A stretch of DNA of 56,394 bases from Mycoplasmatota bacterium (GCA_016342455.1 JAEIOE010000008.1:1-56394); one strand, 5' to 3'. Shown: positions 9,536-18,676, counted from the stretch's first letter. A program made the numbers and translations. The notes: a model not told the origin generated them from the letters alone.

Positions 9536-10300
9536 TTACAACTCACAAGCAAAATCCAATATTACTTTAGTGATTATTGCTTTTACAGATTTTCTAGTAT
9601 CTAAAAAGTCAGACCATCCTTCTTGTTTAACAATATCTGAAAAGTATAATATTTGAGAGAATGGAATATTTCTATACCTGCATACTGCAGCCATAGATGC
9701 ACATTCCATTTCTACAGCTATAGCTCCTTGTTCTTTTCTTTTATTAATTCTAGAACGTGTTTCTCTATAAAATGCATCTGTAGTCCAAGTGATTCCTTCT
9801 TCATAGTCTAGATGTCTTTTAGTTAATTCTTCTTCAATCTTCTTATTAAGTTCTTTATCAGTATCAACATAAAGACTAGGTTCTAAGTAAAAGTAACTTA
9901 AACCCTCATCTCTAATTGCTTTTGTTACTATCATAAACTTCTCTGCATGAAAATCGCCAATCAAACCACTACTTCCACAGGCGATAATTTTCTTCACACC
10001 AAAAGCAAGTAGTTCTTCTATAAGGCCTCCGGCAGCTGGACCACCTAATGGAGAATAAGCTAACACTATTTTGTTATCATAAATGTATTGTTTCACTACA
10101 CTAGCAGCAGCAACGAATTCAAATAATTCTTTAGACTTCTCTAGTACTATTGGCGATGGAGAATGATCGAATAAAACAACTGCGGTTGTTATATGGTTTG
10201 GTAATTTAGAGATGTTTCTTGATTCAAACACCTTTTTGGCGGTTATTATTCCTTCTTCTTCCATTCCAATTGTATCAATAATTGGTATATCTTTTTTCAT
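9536..10300 (-). CDS. Nucleoside phosphorylase (uridine phosphorylase-like)
   Basis: About 254 aa from the ATG at 10300. The ATG 12 nt upstream is rejected because the codons it would translate (GGGGGAC) are the Shine-Dalgarno of the second ATG. The protein has the PNP/UDP-family core: LAYSPLGGPAAGGLIEELLAFG, the glycine-rich IIACGSSGLIG phosphate-site region, and VEMECASMAAV, the ribose-binding Met-Glu motif. Catalyses phosphorolysis of a nucleoside to base and ribose-1-phosphate in salvage. The C-terminal region (LYFSDIVKQEGW) resembles uridine phosphorylase-like members more than PNP; exact base specificity unresolved. Confidence 0.85.
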   Translation of the reverse strand: MKKDIPIIDTIGMEEEGIITAKKVFESRNISKLPNHITTAVVLFDHSPSPIVLEKSKELFEFVAAASVVKQYIYDNKIVLAYSPLGGPAAGGLIEELLAFGVKKIIACGSSGLIGDFHAEKFMIVTKAIRDEGLSYFYLEPSLYVDTDKELNKKIEEELTKRHLDYEEGITWTTDAFYRETRSRINKRKEQGAIAVEMECASMAAVCRYRNIPFSQILYFSDIVKQEGWSDFLDTRKSVKAIITKVILDFACEL

Positions 10301-10410
10301 TTTGTCCCCCATTTAAATAATTTAATCTAATAAATAAATCACTTTATTAGCTTTTATTAGTTTAAATAAATACTATTAAATCTATTTAGCATTTTAGTTT
10401 TTATAGGCTT

Positions 10411-10600
10411 ATTTTCAAAAGTGCTTGTAAATAATCAAGTTGTAAAGATTCATCATCAACCAAGCAAATACGCTTAGTTACTCTCAGTATATTAGAGTAG
10501 GTTTCCCTAACTTATGTATTCTTATATAAAGTATACCATCTAATAATGGAATTTCAGTCGCTTGAAGGACTTCTTGAAAAATACAATACGAAATCGACTT
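10411..10600 (-). pseudogene. Relic of a two-component response regulator (receiver N-terminus)
   Basis: On the minus strand, after TAA, codons running to about 10411 read VTKRICLVDDESLQLDYLQ then ALLKISL and a stop. This is the start of a receiver domain: a beta strand followed by the acidic VDDE pair. No ATG is present and the rest of the domain is gone. The preceding 40 codons (to about 10600) are open in another frame and could be the end of a partner gene, but I do not recognise it. The rest of the 10313-10658 gap shows no gene. Confidence 0.4.
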
Positions 10601-10658
10601 TCATATTTGATGTGCTTATTTGAAAGAATGAAATATTGTACCACCTTAGATTTCCTTG

Positions 10659-11348
10659 TTATTTATTTCTAACACTTTTGGAATTATTTCTTTTTCTAAG
10701 TATAGCCATAATTTTATACCTATCTAAAATTTCAACATCTAAATAGTGAGCAAAATTCTTTGCTTGTTCTGTTAACTCTCTATTAGTTGCTATACAGGCT
10801 TTATTTGCGTTAAAAGGTTTTTGTGCGTGATAAGCATCAAACACAGGATATTTATTGATGTTTTTTGATTTTCTTTTTGCTTGAATGCAAATTAAATCGT
10901 TGCCTTTTTCAGCCAAAACATCTGCTCCCCCATCATGACTAGCTTTTGTAATTGTGGTTTTGTAACCTCTATCCTTAAATATTTTTTCTATAAAAAACTC
11001 AAATTCAATCCCACTAAGTAAATCAACCTCTTCGATAGATCTAATTGTATTTATATCTTTTATATTAATAGATTTTGATTTGGTTCTATTCTTTTTAATG
11101 TTTCTAATTTTCAGGACGGAGTATACTATACAACAAAAATCTAATAGTATTAACAAATAGAATAAGACTTTGAATGCATATAACCCCGATGTTCCATTAA
11201 AGCCTAAAAGCAAAGAAATTGGAAATAGACATAATGAAATAATAACAGTAGATGCTTGAAAATCATCAAAATGTAATTTGTATTTTAGAAAAAAATATAA
11301 TTTTTCAATTATATCTTCTAAATTTTCTTCCTTTTTTTGTTTAACCAT
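10659..11348 (-). CDS. 2TM-Mrr-type restriction endonuclease
   Basis: 229 aa. Two TM helices lie near residues 38-80, then a C-terminal Mrr_cat domain (about 108-225). The PD-(D/E)XK core is visible as DGGADVLAEKG (Asp) followed by DLICIQAKRK (Q-x-K), and the trailing CIATNRELTEQAKNFA is the usual Mrr continuation. Membrane-tethered Mrr nucleases occur as stand-alone restriction proteins and as effectors in nucleotide-signal systems. It lies directly downstream, on the same strand, of the CBASS operon, 155 bp after the Cap15-like gene, with its own RBS (AAGGAG). It could be a second effector or an independent gene. Confidence 0.8.
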   Translation of the reverse strand: MVKQKKEENLEDIIEKLYFFLKYKLHFDDFQASTVIISLCLFPISLLLGFNGTSGLYAFKVLFYLLILLDFCCIVYSVLKIRNIKKNRTKSKSINIKDINTIRSIEEVDLLSGIEFEFFIEKIFKDRGYKTTITKASHDGGADVLAEKGNDLICIQAKRKSKNINKYPVFDAYHAQKPFNANKACIATNRELTEQAKNFAHYLDVEILDRYKIMAILRKRNNSKSVRNK

Positions 11349-11503
11349 AGTGTTCTCCTTATACTATTCTTAGGGATTCATTTAATAATATTACTTCACA
11401 TAAAAGATACATGTTAATTCACTTTTATTATATAAATTGATTTTCAATATTTCCTTATGAAAAAAAATATACGTGAAACAATCTATGCTGGACAATATAA
11501 TCA

Positions 11504-12076
11504 TTATTTTTTTATCATATATCCGTGTGTTTTTCTAATATGAGGATCATTGTAATATGAAAAACTAAATATTTCCTCATCTTTAATAATGATTTCAGCT
11601 GTTCCTAGATGACCTTTAAGAGGTGATTCATCTTTTTGAGCTGCATTTTTGTAATTATATGTCAAAATGAAATATTTATTATCCTCCAAATCAAAATCTA
11701 TATATATTGACGTTGAATGTGAAATGCTTGAATTAGTACAAAACTTAACAAACATACTCCTCCTCAAAATATTAAGTCCTATAAAAAGAGTTGCATTATA
11801 CTCATATTCTTTTCCAGTTTCCAAATCTTTTGATTTACATTCTATAGAATATTCTTTATTACAATTCTTCTTTAAATGGTACAGCGTAATGTACAATAAC
11901 CCTCTGTCTATAATAAAATATAAAACTAGAAAAACAAATAGAATGAAAGATAATTGTGAAAAGATAAACTCTCTTAAGTCGGCTATTGCTGCTGTTAAAA
12001 TACCAAAAAGAATATATGCTGATAACTGAATAATTGGTTTTTCATAAAAGGCTTTTTTTCGATTTGAGTTAAACAT
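11504..12076 (-). CDS. cap15: Cap15-like CBASS effector (2TM + beta-barrel)
   Basis: 190 aa from the ATG at 12076 (GGAGG 5 nt upstream, inside the end of the cap3 reading frame). Two TM helices (about residues 15-70; QLSAYILFGILTA and FILFVFLVLYFII) are followed by a strand-rich domain with alternating hydrophobic/polar segments (ATLFIGLNI, IYIDFDLEDNKYFILTYNY, GTAEIIIKDEEIFSFSYY). Two TM helices plus a small beta-barrel is the architecture of Cap15, which binds a cyclic nucleotide, oligomerises in the inner membrane and disrupts it. Identity rests on architecture and on sitting at the end of a CD-NTase-cap2-cap3 operon, not on a sequence search. Confidence 0.72.
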   Translation of the reverse strand: MFNSNRKKAFYEKPIIQLSAYILFGILTAAIADLREFIFSQLSFILFVFLVLYFIIDRGLLYITLYHLKKNCNKEYSIECKSKDLETGKEYEYNATLFIGLNILRRSMFVKFCTNSSISHSTSIYIDFDLEDNKYFILTYNYKNAAQKDESPLKGHLGTAEIIIKDEEIFSFSYYNDPHIRKTHGYMIKK

Positions 12077-12551
12077 CTTTTTCCTCCATAAATAAGTCAA
12101 TATTTCTATCTTTTGCTATAAAATATAATTTGAAGATATTATCTGCACCATATATTAAAGCGAAGATGCCATTAATATAAATCTTGCTTGAATTTAATAA
12201 ATCAATGTGAGATTTCTTATCTTGAGAAGATAGAAAAGCTTCGCAAGGATGTGTATGCCATTCTCCTAAATAAGTAGTTATATTGTCGATAATCTTTATA
12301 TTTAATGCTTTTTTCGCATGAAAAACACTCCTAATAAACCCTGTGATTGTCCTAGTATCTTCAGGAATAGGTATAGAACACTTTTCAATATAATAGAATT
12401 TTTCTGATTTCCCGACACAACCGAACATCATCCCTCCAGCTTCTGTGGATAATATACTATTTTGTCGAAATGGCATTATAGATTGAATTACTTCCTCATT
12501 TATATATATAGTTTTGTCAGAACAAGATGAAGTGAATTTTATGTAAGTCAT
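12069..12551 (-). CDS. cap3: Cap3, JAB/JAMM deconjugating peptidase
   Basis: 160 aa zinc isopeptidase-like protein. The JAMM signature is complete: Glu37 (STEAGGMMFG), His99 and His101 (EWHTHP), and SSQD ending at Asp111. In type II CBASS, Cap3 removes the CD-NTase from proteins to which Cap2 has linked it, countering priming. Its ATG overlaps the stop of cap2 (ATGA-type), and its last 8 nt overlap the effector start, so the operon is translationally coupled. Confidence 0.88.
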   Translation of the reverse strand: MTYIKFTSSCSDKTIYINEEVIQSIMPFRQNSILSTEAGGMMFGCVGKSEKFYYIEKCSIPIPEDTRTITGFIRSVFHAKKALNIKIIDNITTYLGEWHTHPCEAFLSSQDKKSHIDLLNSSKIYINGIFALIYGADNIFKLYFIAKDRNIDLFMEEKDV

Positions 12552-14074
12552 ATTATAATCCTTTTTATTGTACCAGACAGCTTGGGGTCATAGTATTTAT
12601 AATTTAATTTAAGTCTTTTGGTATGAGCTTTCTCAAGATTGCCAATGTAGGAAACATGACATGACTCAAATTTGCTATTTATGAAGTCATCCACATCAAC
12701 TACTAGTTTATACAAATATGAATTCATATCAAAATTGCCATATTGAACATATTTTCCACTGCATCCAAAGTCTTTTTTTTGATAATCAATAGAGTTATCC
12801 AATACAGATTCTGTGAAATCAAGATTTTGATCGAACATACTTGTTTCAAAAGGGTTAACTTTTTCACAAAAAATGCCATGACCTGAAATCATATATGGTT
12901 CAACAAAAGTAATAATTGCTTTTTTTTCTGGGAAAGAGTTATATAAATTATCACAGATAAATTTTTCAATGTTTCTTTGTCCAACTGTAATAATTATCAG
13001 ATCAGATTTTTTAAATATTTCAGACAATTTATTAAGATATAAAACATCGTTATTATAATATTCTATATTTGAAAACGGATATTTTTTTTGAAGTTTTTTT
13101 GAAGTTGCTTCTGCCTTTTGTATATTAATATCAGAGAAATCGCAGAAGTGACGGAGAACATTCTCTGGCTGTAATTTTTCCTTATCAATTATTGTTAAGT
13201 TTAAAAAACCATACTCAAGAAGAACTCTGCATAGATTTGAGCCTAGAGCCCCGGCCCCAATAACTGTAATATTTGAATTTTTATCCGATTCGTATCCATC
13301 TGAAGCGCGATTTTGGACTGATTCTTGAGAAACTTCATAATACTGTAATCTTATAAATTTATCTGGTTTATAGTTAATTACAAAATCCGATTCTCTCTTA
13401 TTTATGTATGCATCGAAATTTATTTCACCACATTCAAACCCAATAAAGATATTATTTTCATTATATTGAAATGTAAATGCAAGGTGAGTTTTACCTTTAA
13501 TCACTTCATTAATAGGAATACCACAAACATCCTCTACAATTTTGCATATCCTCTCATTATTACTGCCTGAATAAAAAGATATATCATTCAATTCACCAAG
13601 ACTAATATATTTACACATAGAATTCTTGTCACTCTTCACCAAAATATTATTATGAATATCCACAAAATCTTGTGAATTAAAATAATCTTCTAAAAATATG
13701 CCATACGATTTTTTTGAATTCCAAAAAGTATAAATCTCATCTATTGTAGAGTGAATCGGGTTAATCTTTCCTATAATAATATCTCTTAGTTTTTCTGCTA
13801 CAGCTACATAAATTCCTTCTTGGAAATTGGGATTAGGGATTACATCATTTAAAAATAAACATATAGCTTTATCTGCATAGTATGATAATCCGCTTAACCT
13901 TATAATTTCCTTATCGACATAATATATTTTAGGAATAGTATAATAATTCACATCATTTTTAAAATATGCTTTTAAAGTCTTACCTTCAAAACATATTTGA
14001 ATAATTATATTTTCATCTTCTATGTAAGGATCAAAATCATTTAAATGTAATGCGGCTAAAATTGCCTCTACCAT
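12548..14074 (-). CDS. cap2: Cap2, E2-E1 fusion conjugating enzyme of CBASS
   Basis: About 508 aa from the ATG at 14074 (AGGGA upstream; an ATG 18 nt earlier has no RBS and overlaps the CD-NTase end). An N-terminal E2-like domain has candidate catalytic Cys72 in KAICLFL; a C-terminal ThiF/E1 adenylation domain has GAGALGS at 273-279, the acidic LTIIDKEKLQPENVLRH strip, and candidate thioester Cys438 in DFGCSGKYVQYG. Cap2 adenylates the C-terminus of the CD-NTase and transfers it to targets, raising cyclase activity. Starts 1 nt after the CD-NTase stop. Confidence 0.88.
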   Translation of the reverse strand: MVEAILAALHLNDFDPYIEDENIIIQICFEGKTLKAYFKNDVNYYTIPKIYYVDKEIIRLSGLSYYADKAICLFLNDVIPNPNFQEGIYVAVAEKLRDIIIGKINPIHSTIDEIYTFWNSKKSYGIFLEDYFNSQDFVDIHNNILVKSDKNSMCKYISLGELNDISFYSGSNNERICKIVEDVCGIPINEVIKGKTHLAFTFQYNENNIFIGFECGEINFDAYINKRESDFVINYKPDKFIRLQYYEVSQESVQNRASDGYESDKNSNITVIGAGALGSNLCRVLLEYGFLNLTIIDKEKLQPENVLRHFCDFSDINIQKAEATSKKLQKKYPFSNIEYYNNDVLYLNKLSEIFKKSDLIIITVGQRNIEKFICDNLYNSFPEKKAIITFVEPYMISGHGIFCEKVNPFETSMFDQNLDFTESVLDNSIDYQKKDFGCSGKYVQYGNFDMNSYLYKLVVDVDDFINSKFESCHVSYIGNLEKAHTKRLKLNYKYYDPKLSGTIKRIII

Positions 14075-14075
14075 T

Positions 14076-15011
14076 TTATTTCCCTGATTCATTTTTATTA
14101 TTTATTAGTGGTTTTGATTTATATTGTTTTAGTTTACTTGGATCTATTTTTTCTATTCTCGGAAATCTAGAGCCAAAAATTTTAAAGAAGCACTTGTTAA
14201 CTATTTCGACATCTTCAGAATCGAGAATTGTTCTTTGATAATCAATTAATTTTTTTAACGCGTCAATTACATTGCTTTTTTGATTATCTGATAAATCAAT
14301 TAGAACATCATTGTATGGAAAATATGGCTTTTTACATGAAAAACTTTTCTTCAGATTTTCCAATATTCTTTCTGTAGTATAGCAGAATGTTTCAAATAAA
14401 TCACCCTGACTAACACACTCATTAGTAGCTAATATTGCTATTGCGAGTCCTGAAAATTTAATGGCGTGATTTGATTTCCAAGCCTTTAAAAGTTTAACTG
14501 TTTTTCTTATTTGATTCAAATCATCAGATGCTTTTTTGTTAAACCAATCGGTGTTTGCTTGAGGATCGCTTATCATCCACTCATCATCACCTCTTGCAAG
14601 ATATTTATTGTCATTGAATTCAATATAGACCGGTAGATCAATATGATAGTTCTTAGAAGCATAATTCACTCTCACACAAGATTTCTTAATTTGTGTAGGT
14701 GCATTTGTTTGGCTATCAACTATATTTTTTAGGTTATTTTTGACCGTTTTTGGCCTGTCAAATGAATTTCTTTTATCTTGCTTCACTTGAATAAATACTC
14801 CTAAATCTAAATCATATTCTTGTCCGGCATCAGGGTTGATAAGTGTATGCATATCATAAGATCCTTGACCTCTAAAAATGATTTCATAGTCTTCGTAAAA
14901 TTTATCAAAAATTAGTTTTTTAATAGCATCCCGACTTGCTAAAAGTTCTATTCTTTTTTTTCCTGTTACAGTAATGTTTCCGATAAAACTCTCAATTGAA
15001 GATTTATACAT
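14076..15011 (-). CDS. cap1: CBASS CD-NTase (cGAS/DncV-like nucleotidyltransferase)
   Basis: 311 aa from the ATG at 15011, selected because GAGGAGG lies 8 nt upstream; a start 39 nt earlier lacks one. The polymerase-beta-like nucleotidyltransferase triad is complete: G50-S51 (RGQGSYDMHT), D67-x-D69 (YDLDLGV) and D125 (YHIDLPVYI), in a SMODS-type fold. On phage sensing it should make a cyclic di- or trinucleotide that activates the downstream effector. The C-terminus, ending ESGK, is the presumed site that Cap2 conjugates. The clade and product cannot be assigned by eye. First gene of the operon CD-NTase, cap2, cap3, cap15. Confidence 0.9.
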   Translation of the reverse strand: MYKSSIESFIGNITVTGKKRIELLASRDAIKKLIFDKFYEDYEIIFRGQGSYDMHTLINPDAGQEYDLDLGVFIQVKQDKRNSFDRPKTVKNNLKNIVDSQTNAPTQIKKSCVRVNYASKNYHIDLPVYIEFNDNKYLARGDDEWMISDPQANTDWFNKKASDDLNQIRKTVKLLKAWKSNHAIKFSGLAIAILATNECVSQGDLFETFCYTTERILENLKKSFSCKKPYFPYNDVLIDLSDNQKSNVIDALKKLIDYQRTILDSEDVEIVNKCFFKIFGSRFPRIEKIDPSKLKQYKSKPLINNKNESGK

Positions 15012-15475
15012 AAATATTGCCTCCTCTATTTCTTTACCTACATAATACATCTACTAAAATCAATAGTCAATATGTTTCTAGATAATTTCATAATACAAAT
15101 ATTATGCATAATATTCTATATTTCATACTCCACTTATTATAAAAATAAATAATTGTAAACTATTAACTAAAATTATGAAAACATAATTAGTATTCTTTTC
15201 TCTTTGAAATCTATTAATGAAACATTACATATGCTTTGATTTTAGCACAAAATAGTAAGATAATTCGTTGATATAAGTTCCCTCTATATTAATTGTAAAT
15301 ATTAATCTGTTGTAATTATATTTTATATTTCGTAATAAGATAAAACTAAAAAAGCCACAACGTGACTTGTTTTGCATAAAAACTGTTTTCTTTACCAAAA
15401 AGAAAGTTATTCTACTAATTTATTTAATTTGTTTGTTTAAAAATCCATAAATTGGAATTTCGATACCAAAATATT
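15012..15475. other. Non-coding spacer upstream of CBASS
   Basis: About 460 A/T-rich bases. It must hold the CBASS promoter, but no clear -35/-10 pair stands out. The only structure seen is the minus-strand terminator at 15347-15368. Confidence 0.5.
15347..15368 (-). terminator. Terminator hairpin
   Basis: On the minus strand AAGTCAC and GTGGCTT pair (one G-T) followed by T6. It closes the transcript of the broken MltR-like gene before CBASS. Confidence 0.7.
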
Positions 15476-15499
15476 TTTTACTATATCTTTTTCTTACGA

Positions 15500-16012
15500 A
15501 AAAGGCGAAAATACAAATCAAGAATTATTCTGTCAAATACATCTCTTATTTCCTTTTTATCTTTAGGCTTAACAACTAATGCTTGTCTTATAAGTTTACC
15601 TTTTGAGTCATAACTCATTACATCTTCAAAAAACACAACATTTTCAATTATTTCAATGTCCTTAATTAAATGAGCTATTTCATTATTTTCGCTAAAATTT
15701 ATTAGATACTTAGAGTGAGAAACGATATTTCTGATTTTTCTTATAGAATTTATTACTCTATATTCTTTTTTTGAGATAAGTTCATTTTTTTACTAAGTTT
15801 AAAATGTTAAATAGTGTGAATCTGTAATCTATATCTTCTATTATATTTGAGTTTTCCATATAAATTTCAATTAAATAGTTTTTTATAAGTTCAGAAGCAA
15901 TTCCAGCCATTGCTTTGTCTCCAGCTTTTGAAAAATCTACTCTCAATTCGTTATAATCTTCAAAAGCTTTTTTATCAATCGCTTTTAATATCAACCCATA
16001 TATTTCATTCAT
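15500..16012 (-). pseudogene. Frameshifted MltR-like protein gene
   Basis: ATG at 16012 with GGGGG upstream opens a 76-codon frame that stops at 15782-15784 just after a run of seven A (GTA AAA AAA TGA). One base later a second frame continues to about 15500: ELISKKEYRVINSIRKIRNIVSH, then SKYLINFSENNEIAHL. Joined, the protein reads like the mannitol-repressor (MltR)/DUF4145-like family: a DKAMAGIASELI helix, then (G)LIS-x-x-EY and IRKIRNxxxH. The shift in a homopolymer suggests an indel; phase variation by slippage in A7 or a sequencing error are alternatives. Function of these relatives outside mannitol operons is unknown. Confidence 0.55.
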
Positions 16013-16063
16013 ATAAACCCCCAATAAGATATTTTTTAAATTAAGAATAGTTTTTGTGACGAA

Positions 16064-16216
16064 AAATGTACCTTATTTTTGAACTATAAATAACATAATG
16101 AAAATTATACTCACCGCTAAAGCTAAAGCAATAATATACAAAGTCAATGTTTCTTGAATTGAAATCTTTAATCTCTCTTTAGATTCTATTAATTCTTTCT
16201 CATAATTTTCTGCTTA
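16064..16216 (-). pseudogene. Small single-TM protein remnant
   Basis: After a TAA the minus strand reads AENYEKELIESKERLKISI and then a strong TM helix (LYIIALALAVSIIFIMLFIV) ending QK-stop, with no start codon. It appears to be the C-terminus of a coiled-coil/TM protein whose 5' part is lost. Not recognised. Confidence 0.3.
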
Positions 16217-16330
16217 GGAAATAAATAGTTTAAGAAAAACATATGAGTATTTTTTTTATAACATTTTGTTATAATTTTATTATCGTTTCTTAAAATACGA
16301 GCCAAAACAAAAACTTCACTTTTGAGTTCC

Positions 16331-16358
16331 TATTATTATTATTATTATTATTATTATT
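16331..16358. repeat. (TAT)9 trinucleotide microsatellite
   Basis: Nine uninterrupted TAT units end inside the stop codon of the adjacent minus-strand gene (TAA at 16354-16356). Because the unit is 3 nt, slippage would keep the stop in frame and only change the 3' untranslated length. Confidence 0.9.
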
Positions 16359-17022
16359 TCTTTTTTCTTTTTGGTAAAATACTCTTTATTTTTAATACAA
16401 GCTTTTCTAGTTTCTCTTTTCGTTTTAACACTTTATCAATTCTGATTTGTCTAGCTACAGCTTGTTTCTCTAATCTCATCTTGTTGCGAATTTCTTTTTT
16501 CTTTGCTTGAGATTCAATATAGTCTAATTTTAATAGATATGTTAATTGTTTAGAGACCATTCTAGTATTAGACTTATATGTTAATCCTTGTGAATCTGAT
16601 ACAAATGATTTTAAGTGAGATACACTTCTCTTTCCTTTGTTCATATCAGAAATAATTGTCTTTAGATTAAATGCATCAATCTTACTATTGATACAATCCC
16701 TTGATGGAATAATGACTTTTGTAGCTTCTGATAAGTCATTATTCTTTAAGTATGTTTTATAGTAATCAATATTGTGGTTTTTATAGATATAACCAAAACC
16801 AATAATACGAGTATCATTAACATTATTATTAAAGATATTTAAAGAAAAAAACTTATTACCTGTTAATGGTTCAAATTCGTATTTACTGTTTACTTTAAAC
16901 TTCTTATTTGAAAAGAACTTACTTAAATACACATTATATCTAAGTAAAATAACTAAGATGACTACAATTATTGCTAGAATAGCAGTAACTACATATTCAA
17001 AGTTCTCGATAATAAATGGCAT
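16354..17022 (-). CDS. Single-TM protein paired with an XRE regulator
   Basis: 222 aa, not recognised. One N-terminal TM helix (VVTAILAIIVVILVILL), a soluble middle with possible beta structure (KVIIPSRDCINSKIDAF), and a very basic helical C-terminus rich in K/R (KKKEIRNKMRLEKQ to LPKRKKK). Its ATG lies 1 nt after the stop of the upstream XRE gene with RBS GGGAGTG inside that gene's end, so the two are co-translated and probably act together. The basic tail could bind nucleic acid or membrane lipid; this is only inference. Confidence 0.7.
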   Translation of the reverse strand: MPFIIENFEYVVTAILAIIVVILVILLRYNVYLSKFFSNKKFKVNSKYEFEPLTGNKFFSLNIFNNNVNDTRIIGFGYIYKNHNIDYYKTYLKNNDLSEATKVIIPSRDCINSKIDAFNLKTIISDMNKGKRSVSHLKSFVSDSQGLTYKSNTRMVSKQLTYLLKLDYIESQAKKKEIRNKMRLEKQAVARQIRIDKVLKRKEKLEKLVLKIKSILPKRKKK

Positions 17023-17023
17023 A

Positions 17024-18340
17024 TTACTTCACTCCCTTTTTATATAGATAATCTATAATTGCATTACAATTTTTCATTGTATTGGAATTGTAGTATTTAA
17101 AATCAAATTTAGCTCCAAGAGATACCAAGTAATATAAGAGTTCTGTGTTTTCTGGATTCACTTCAGAAATTAAGAAATTCAATGTGTTTTGATCAAAATG
17201 GTTTTTGATAATTTCTATTAGTTGAATATTGTTTTGTCTGATAGCCGCTGAACCCAACTTAGAATAATCTATTGGTTCCAATACTTTATTATCACTATTT
17301 AATAAACAATATTCATAGAACTCTTTCTTATTTTCATCTATAGCACAAACAATTGTATTTGTAAGACTTTCATATATATACATATCAATGAATTTCTTAA
17401 ATAGATTGAAGTTCCCTTTTTTAACTACTAAGGTCGCAGTCTTTTGAAAGTTAAATGAGGATTTCGCTCCATAACTTAGTTTTTCTGTAAAGAAGGAATC
17501 TATAAACATTTCAACACCTACTGAATACTCATATAAAAGCATTGAAGAGGTAAAAGAGAATAGTTCTTCTGCTCTAGCATAATTGTTGATATAAACTTCT
17601 AATACATTAGTAAGTTTATATACCCCAATACATTCAATCCAATTATCCTGGGTCATAACTTTCACTTCTTTTTTTCGTTTCATTCCCATCATAACAAATT
17701 GTTGGGATATTTTTAACTCCATAATTTGTTTTACTAAAGCTATGTTTTTATCTTTGTCTATTAAATTCCATATCTCCAATCCGTTATAAGATTGGATGAT
17801 ATCAAAGCTATTATTGATTTGAGCATATCTTTTGATATATTTAATAACTCCAGCTATGTCTTTTCGTAGCATATAGATAATAATTTTTAGATATATCTCT
17901 TTTGCTCTATGATAGTAATCCTGTACAAATTCAACATCCTCTTTATTTAAATAGATAAATATATCTTCAATATCTTGATCAATTAAATAATCAATAAAGA
18001 CTTTCCCATATATATCTGGTTCTTGAATTTGTAAGTCTGATGATTTGTGTTTCTGAATTTCCTCTAAGCCTTTATTGGCAAATCTCACATATTCAGATAT
18101 ATAATCATCTGATTCCTTATTCTCTCTGCAATTTAATAAATCATCTAATGATAAATTGAAAATCTTTGCGATTGACATTAAGTTTTGAATGTCAAAAGAA
18201 GATTTTCCATTAAGATTTTGAGATACAGCTGATTTAGAAATCATCAACTTCTGAGCAAGTGCATCTTGTGTCATGTTGTTGTTTCTTAGTAATGTCTTAA
18301 TAAACATCCCTACTTGGATATTATCAATTATTTCTGGCAT
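17024..18340 (-). CDS. XRE-family regulator with helical/ankyrin-like C-terminus
   Basis: 438 aa. Residues 9-68 form a lambda-repressor-like HTH: MTQDALAQKLMISKSAVSQNL is the canonical recognition region. The remaining 370 residues are helical; near the end NTELLYYLVSLGAKFD and IRQNNIQLIEIIKNHFD have ankyrin-like spacing. RBS AAGGAGGG precedes the ATG. It forms a two-gene operon with the TM protein downstream. A one-component sensor or a toxin-antitoxin-like regulatory pair would fit, but no partner toxin fold is recognised. Confidence 0.75.
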   Translation of the reverse strand: MPEIIDNIQVGMFIKTLLRNNNMTQDALAQKLMISKSAVSQNLNGKSSFDIQNLMSIAKIFNLSLDDLLNCRENKESDDYISEYVRFANKGLEEIQKHKSSDLQIQEPDIYGKVFIDYLIDQDIEDIFIYLNKEDVEFVQDYYHRAKEIYLKIIIYMLRKDIAGVIKYIKRYAQINNSFDIIQSYNGLEIWNLIDKDKNIALVKQIMELKISQQFVMMGMKRKKEVKVMTQDNWIECIGVYKLTNVLEVYINNYARAEELFSFTSSMLLYEYSVGVEMFIDSFFTEKLSYGAKSSFNFQKTATLVVKKGNFNLFKKFIDMYIYESLTNTIVCAIDENKKEFYEYCLLNSDNKVLEPIDYSKLGSAAIRQNNIQLIEIIKNHFDQNTLNFLISEVNPENTELLYYLVSLGAKFDFKYYNSNTMKNCNAIIDYLYKKGVK

Positions 18341-18676
18341 AATTATCCCTCCTTAATGTTATTATATTTGATATTTTACTAAATTACTAAACGTTATTGC
18401 TTAACTTTAAGTAAATCAATGCTTAATTGTTTTGTTGCATGTAAAATAATAGTTAATTGCTTCTTAACTGTTGGTGTGTGTGACGATTGTTGTCTTATGT
18501 TCTATATTATATATTGTTTTATTTATAAATTCTATGGAAGGCAGTAAATTTTTAATAGTATTTATTAATTATTTTTAATTTGACAGACTTTTATGATTTT
18601 TTTTAAGCAGAAATATAAAATCACTGTCAATGTCGACAGTGATCTACATTAAGGGATTTTCATGCAAGTATTAAGC
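18341..18676. other. Intergenic spacer between accessory cassettes
   Basis: About 335 A/T-rich bases holding the presumed promoter of the XRE pair and a terminator hairpin for the upstream 511-codon gene. No coding potential seen. Confidence 0.5.
18620..18643 (-). terminator. Terminator hairpin of the unknown 504-aa gene
   Basis: ATCACTGTC/GACAGTGAT, a perfect 9-bp stem with a 6-nt loop, followed on the minus strand by TTTTATATTTCT. Confidence 0.6.
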
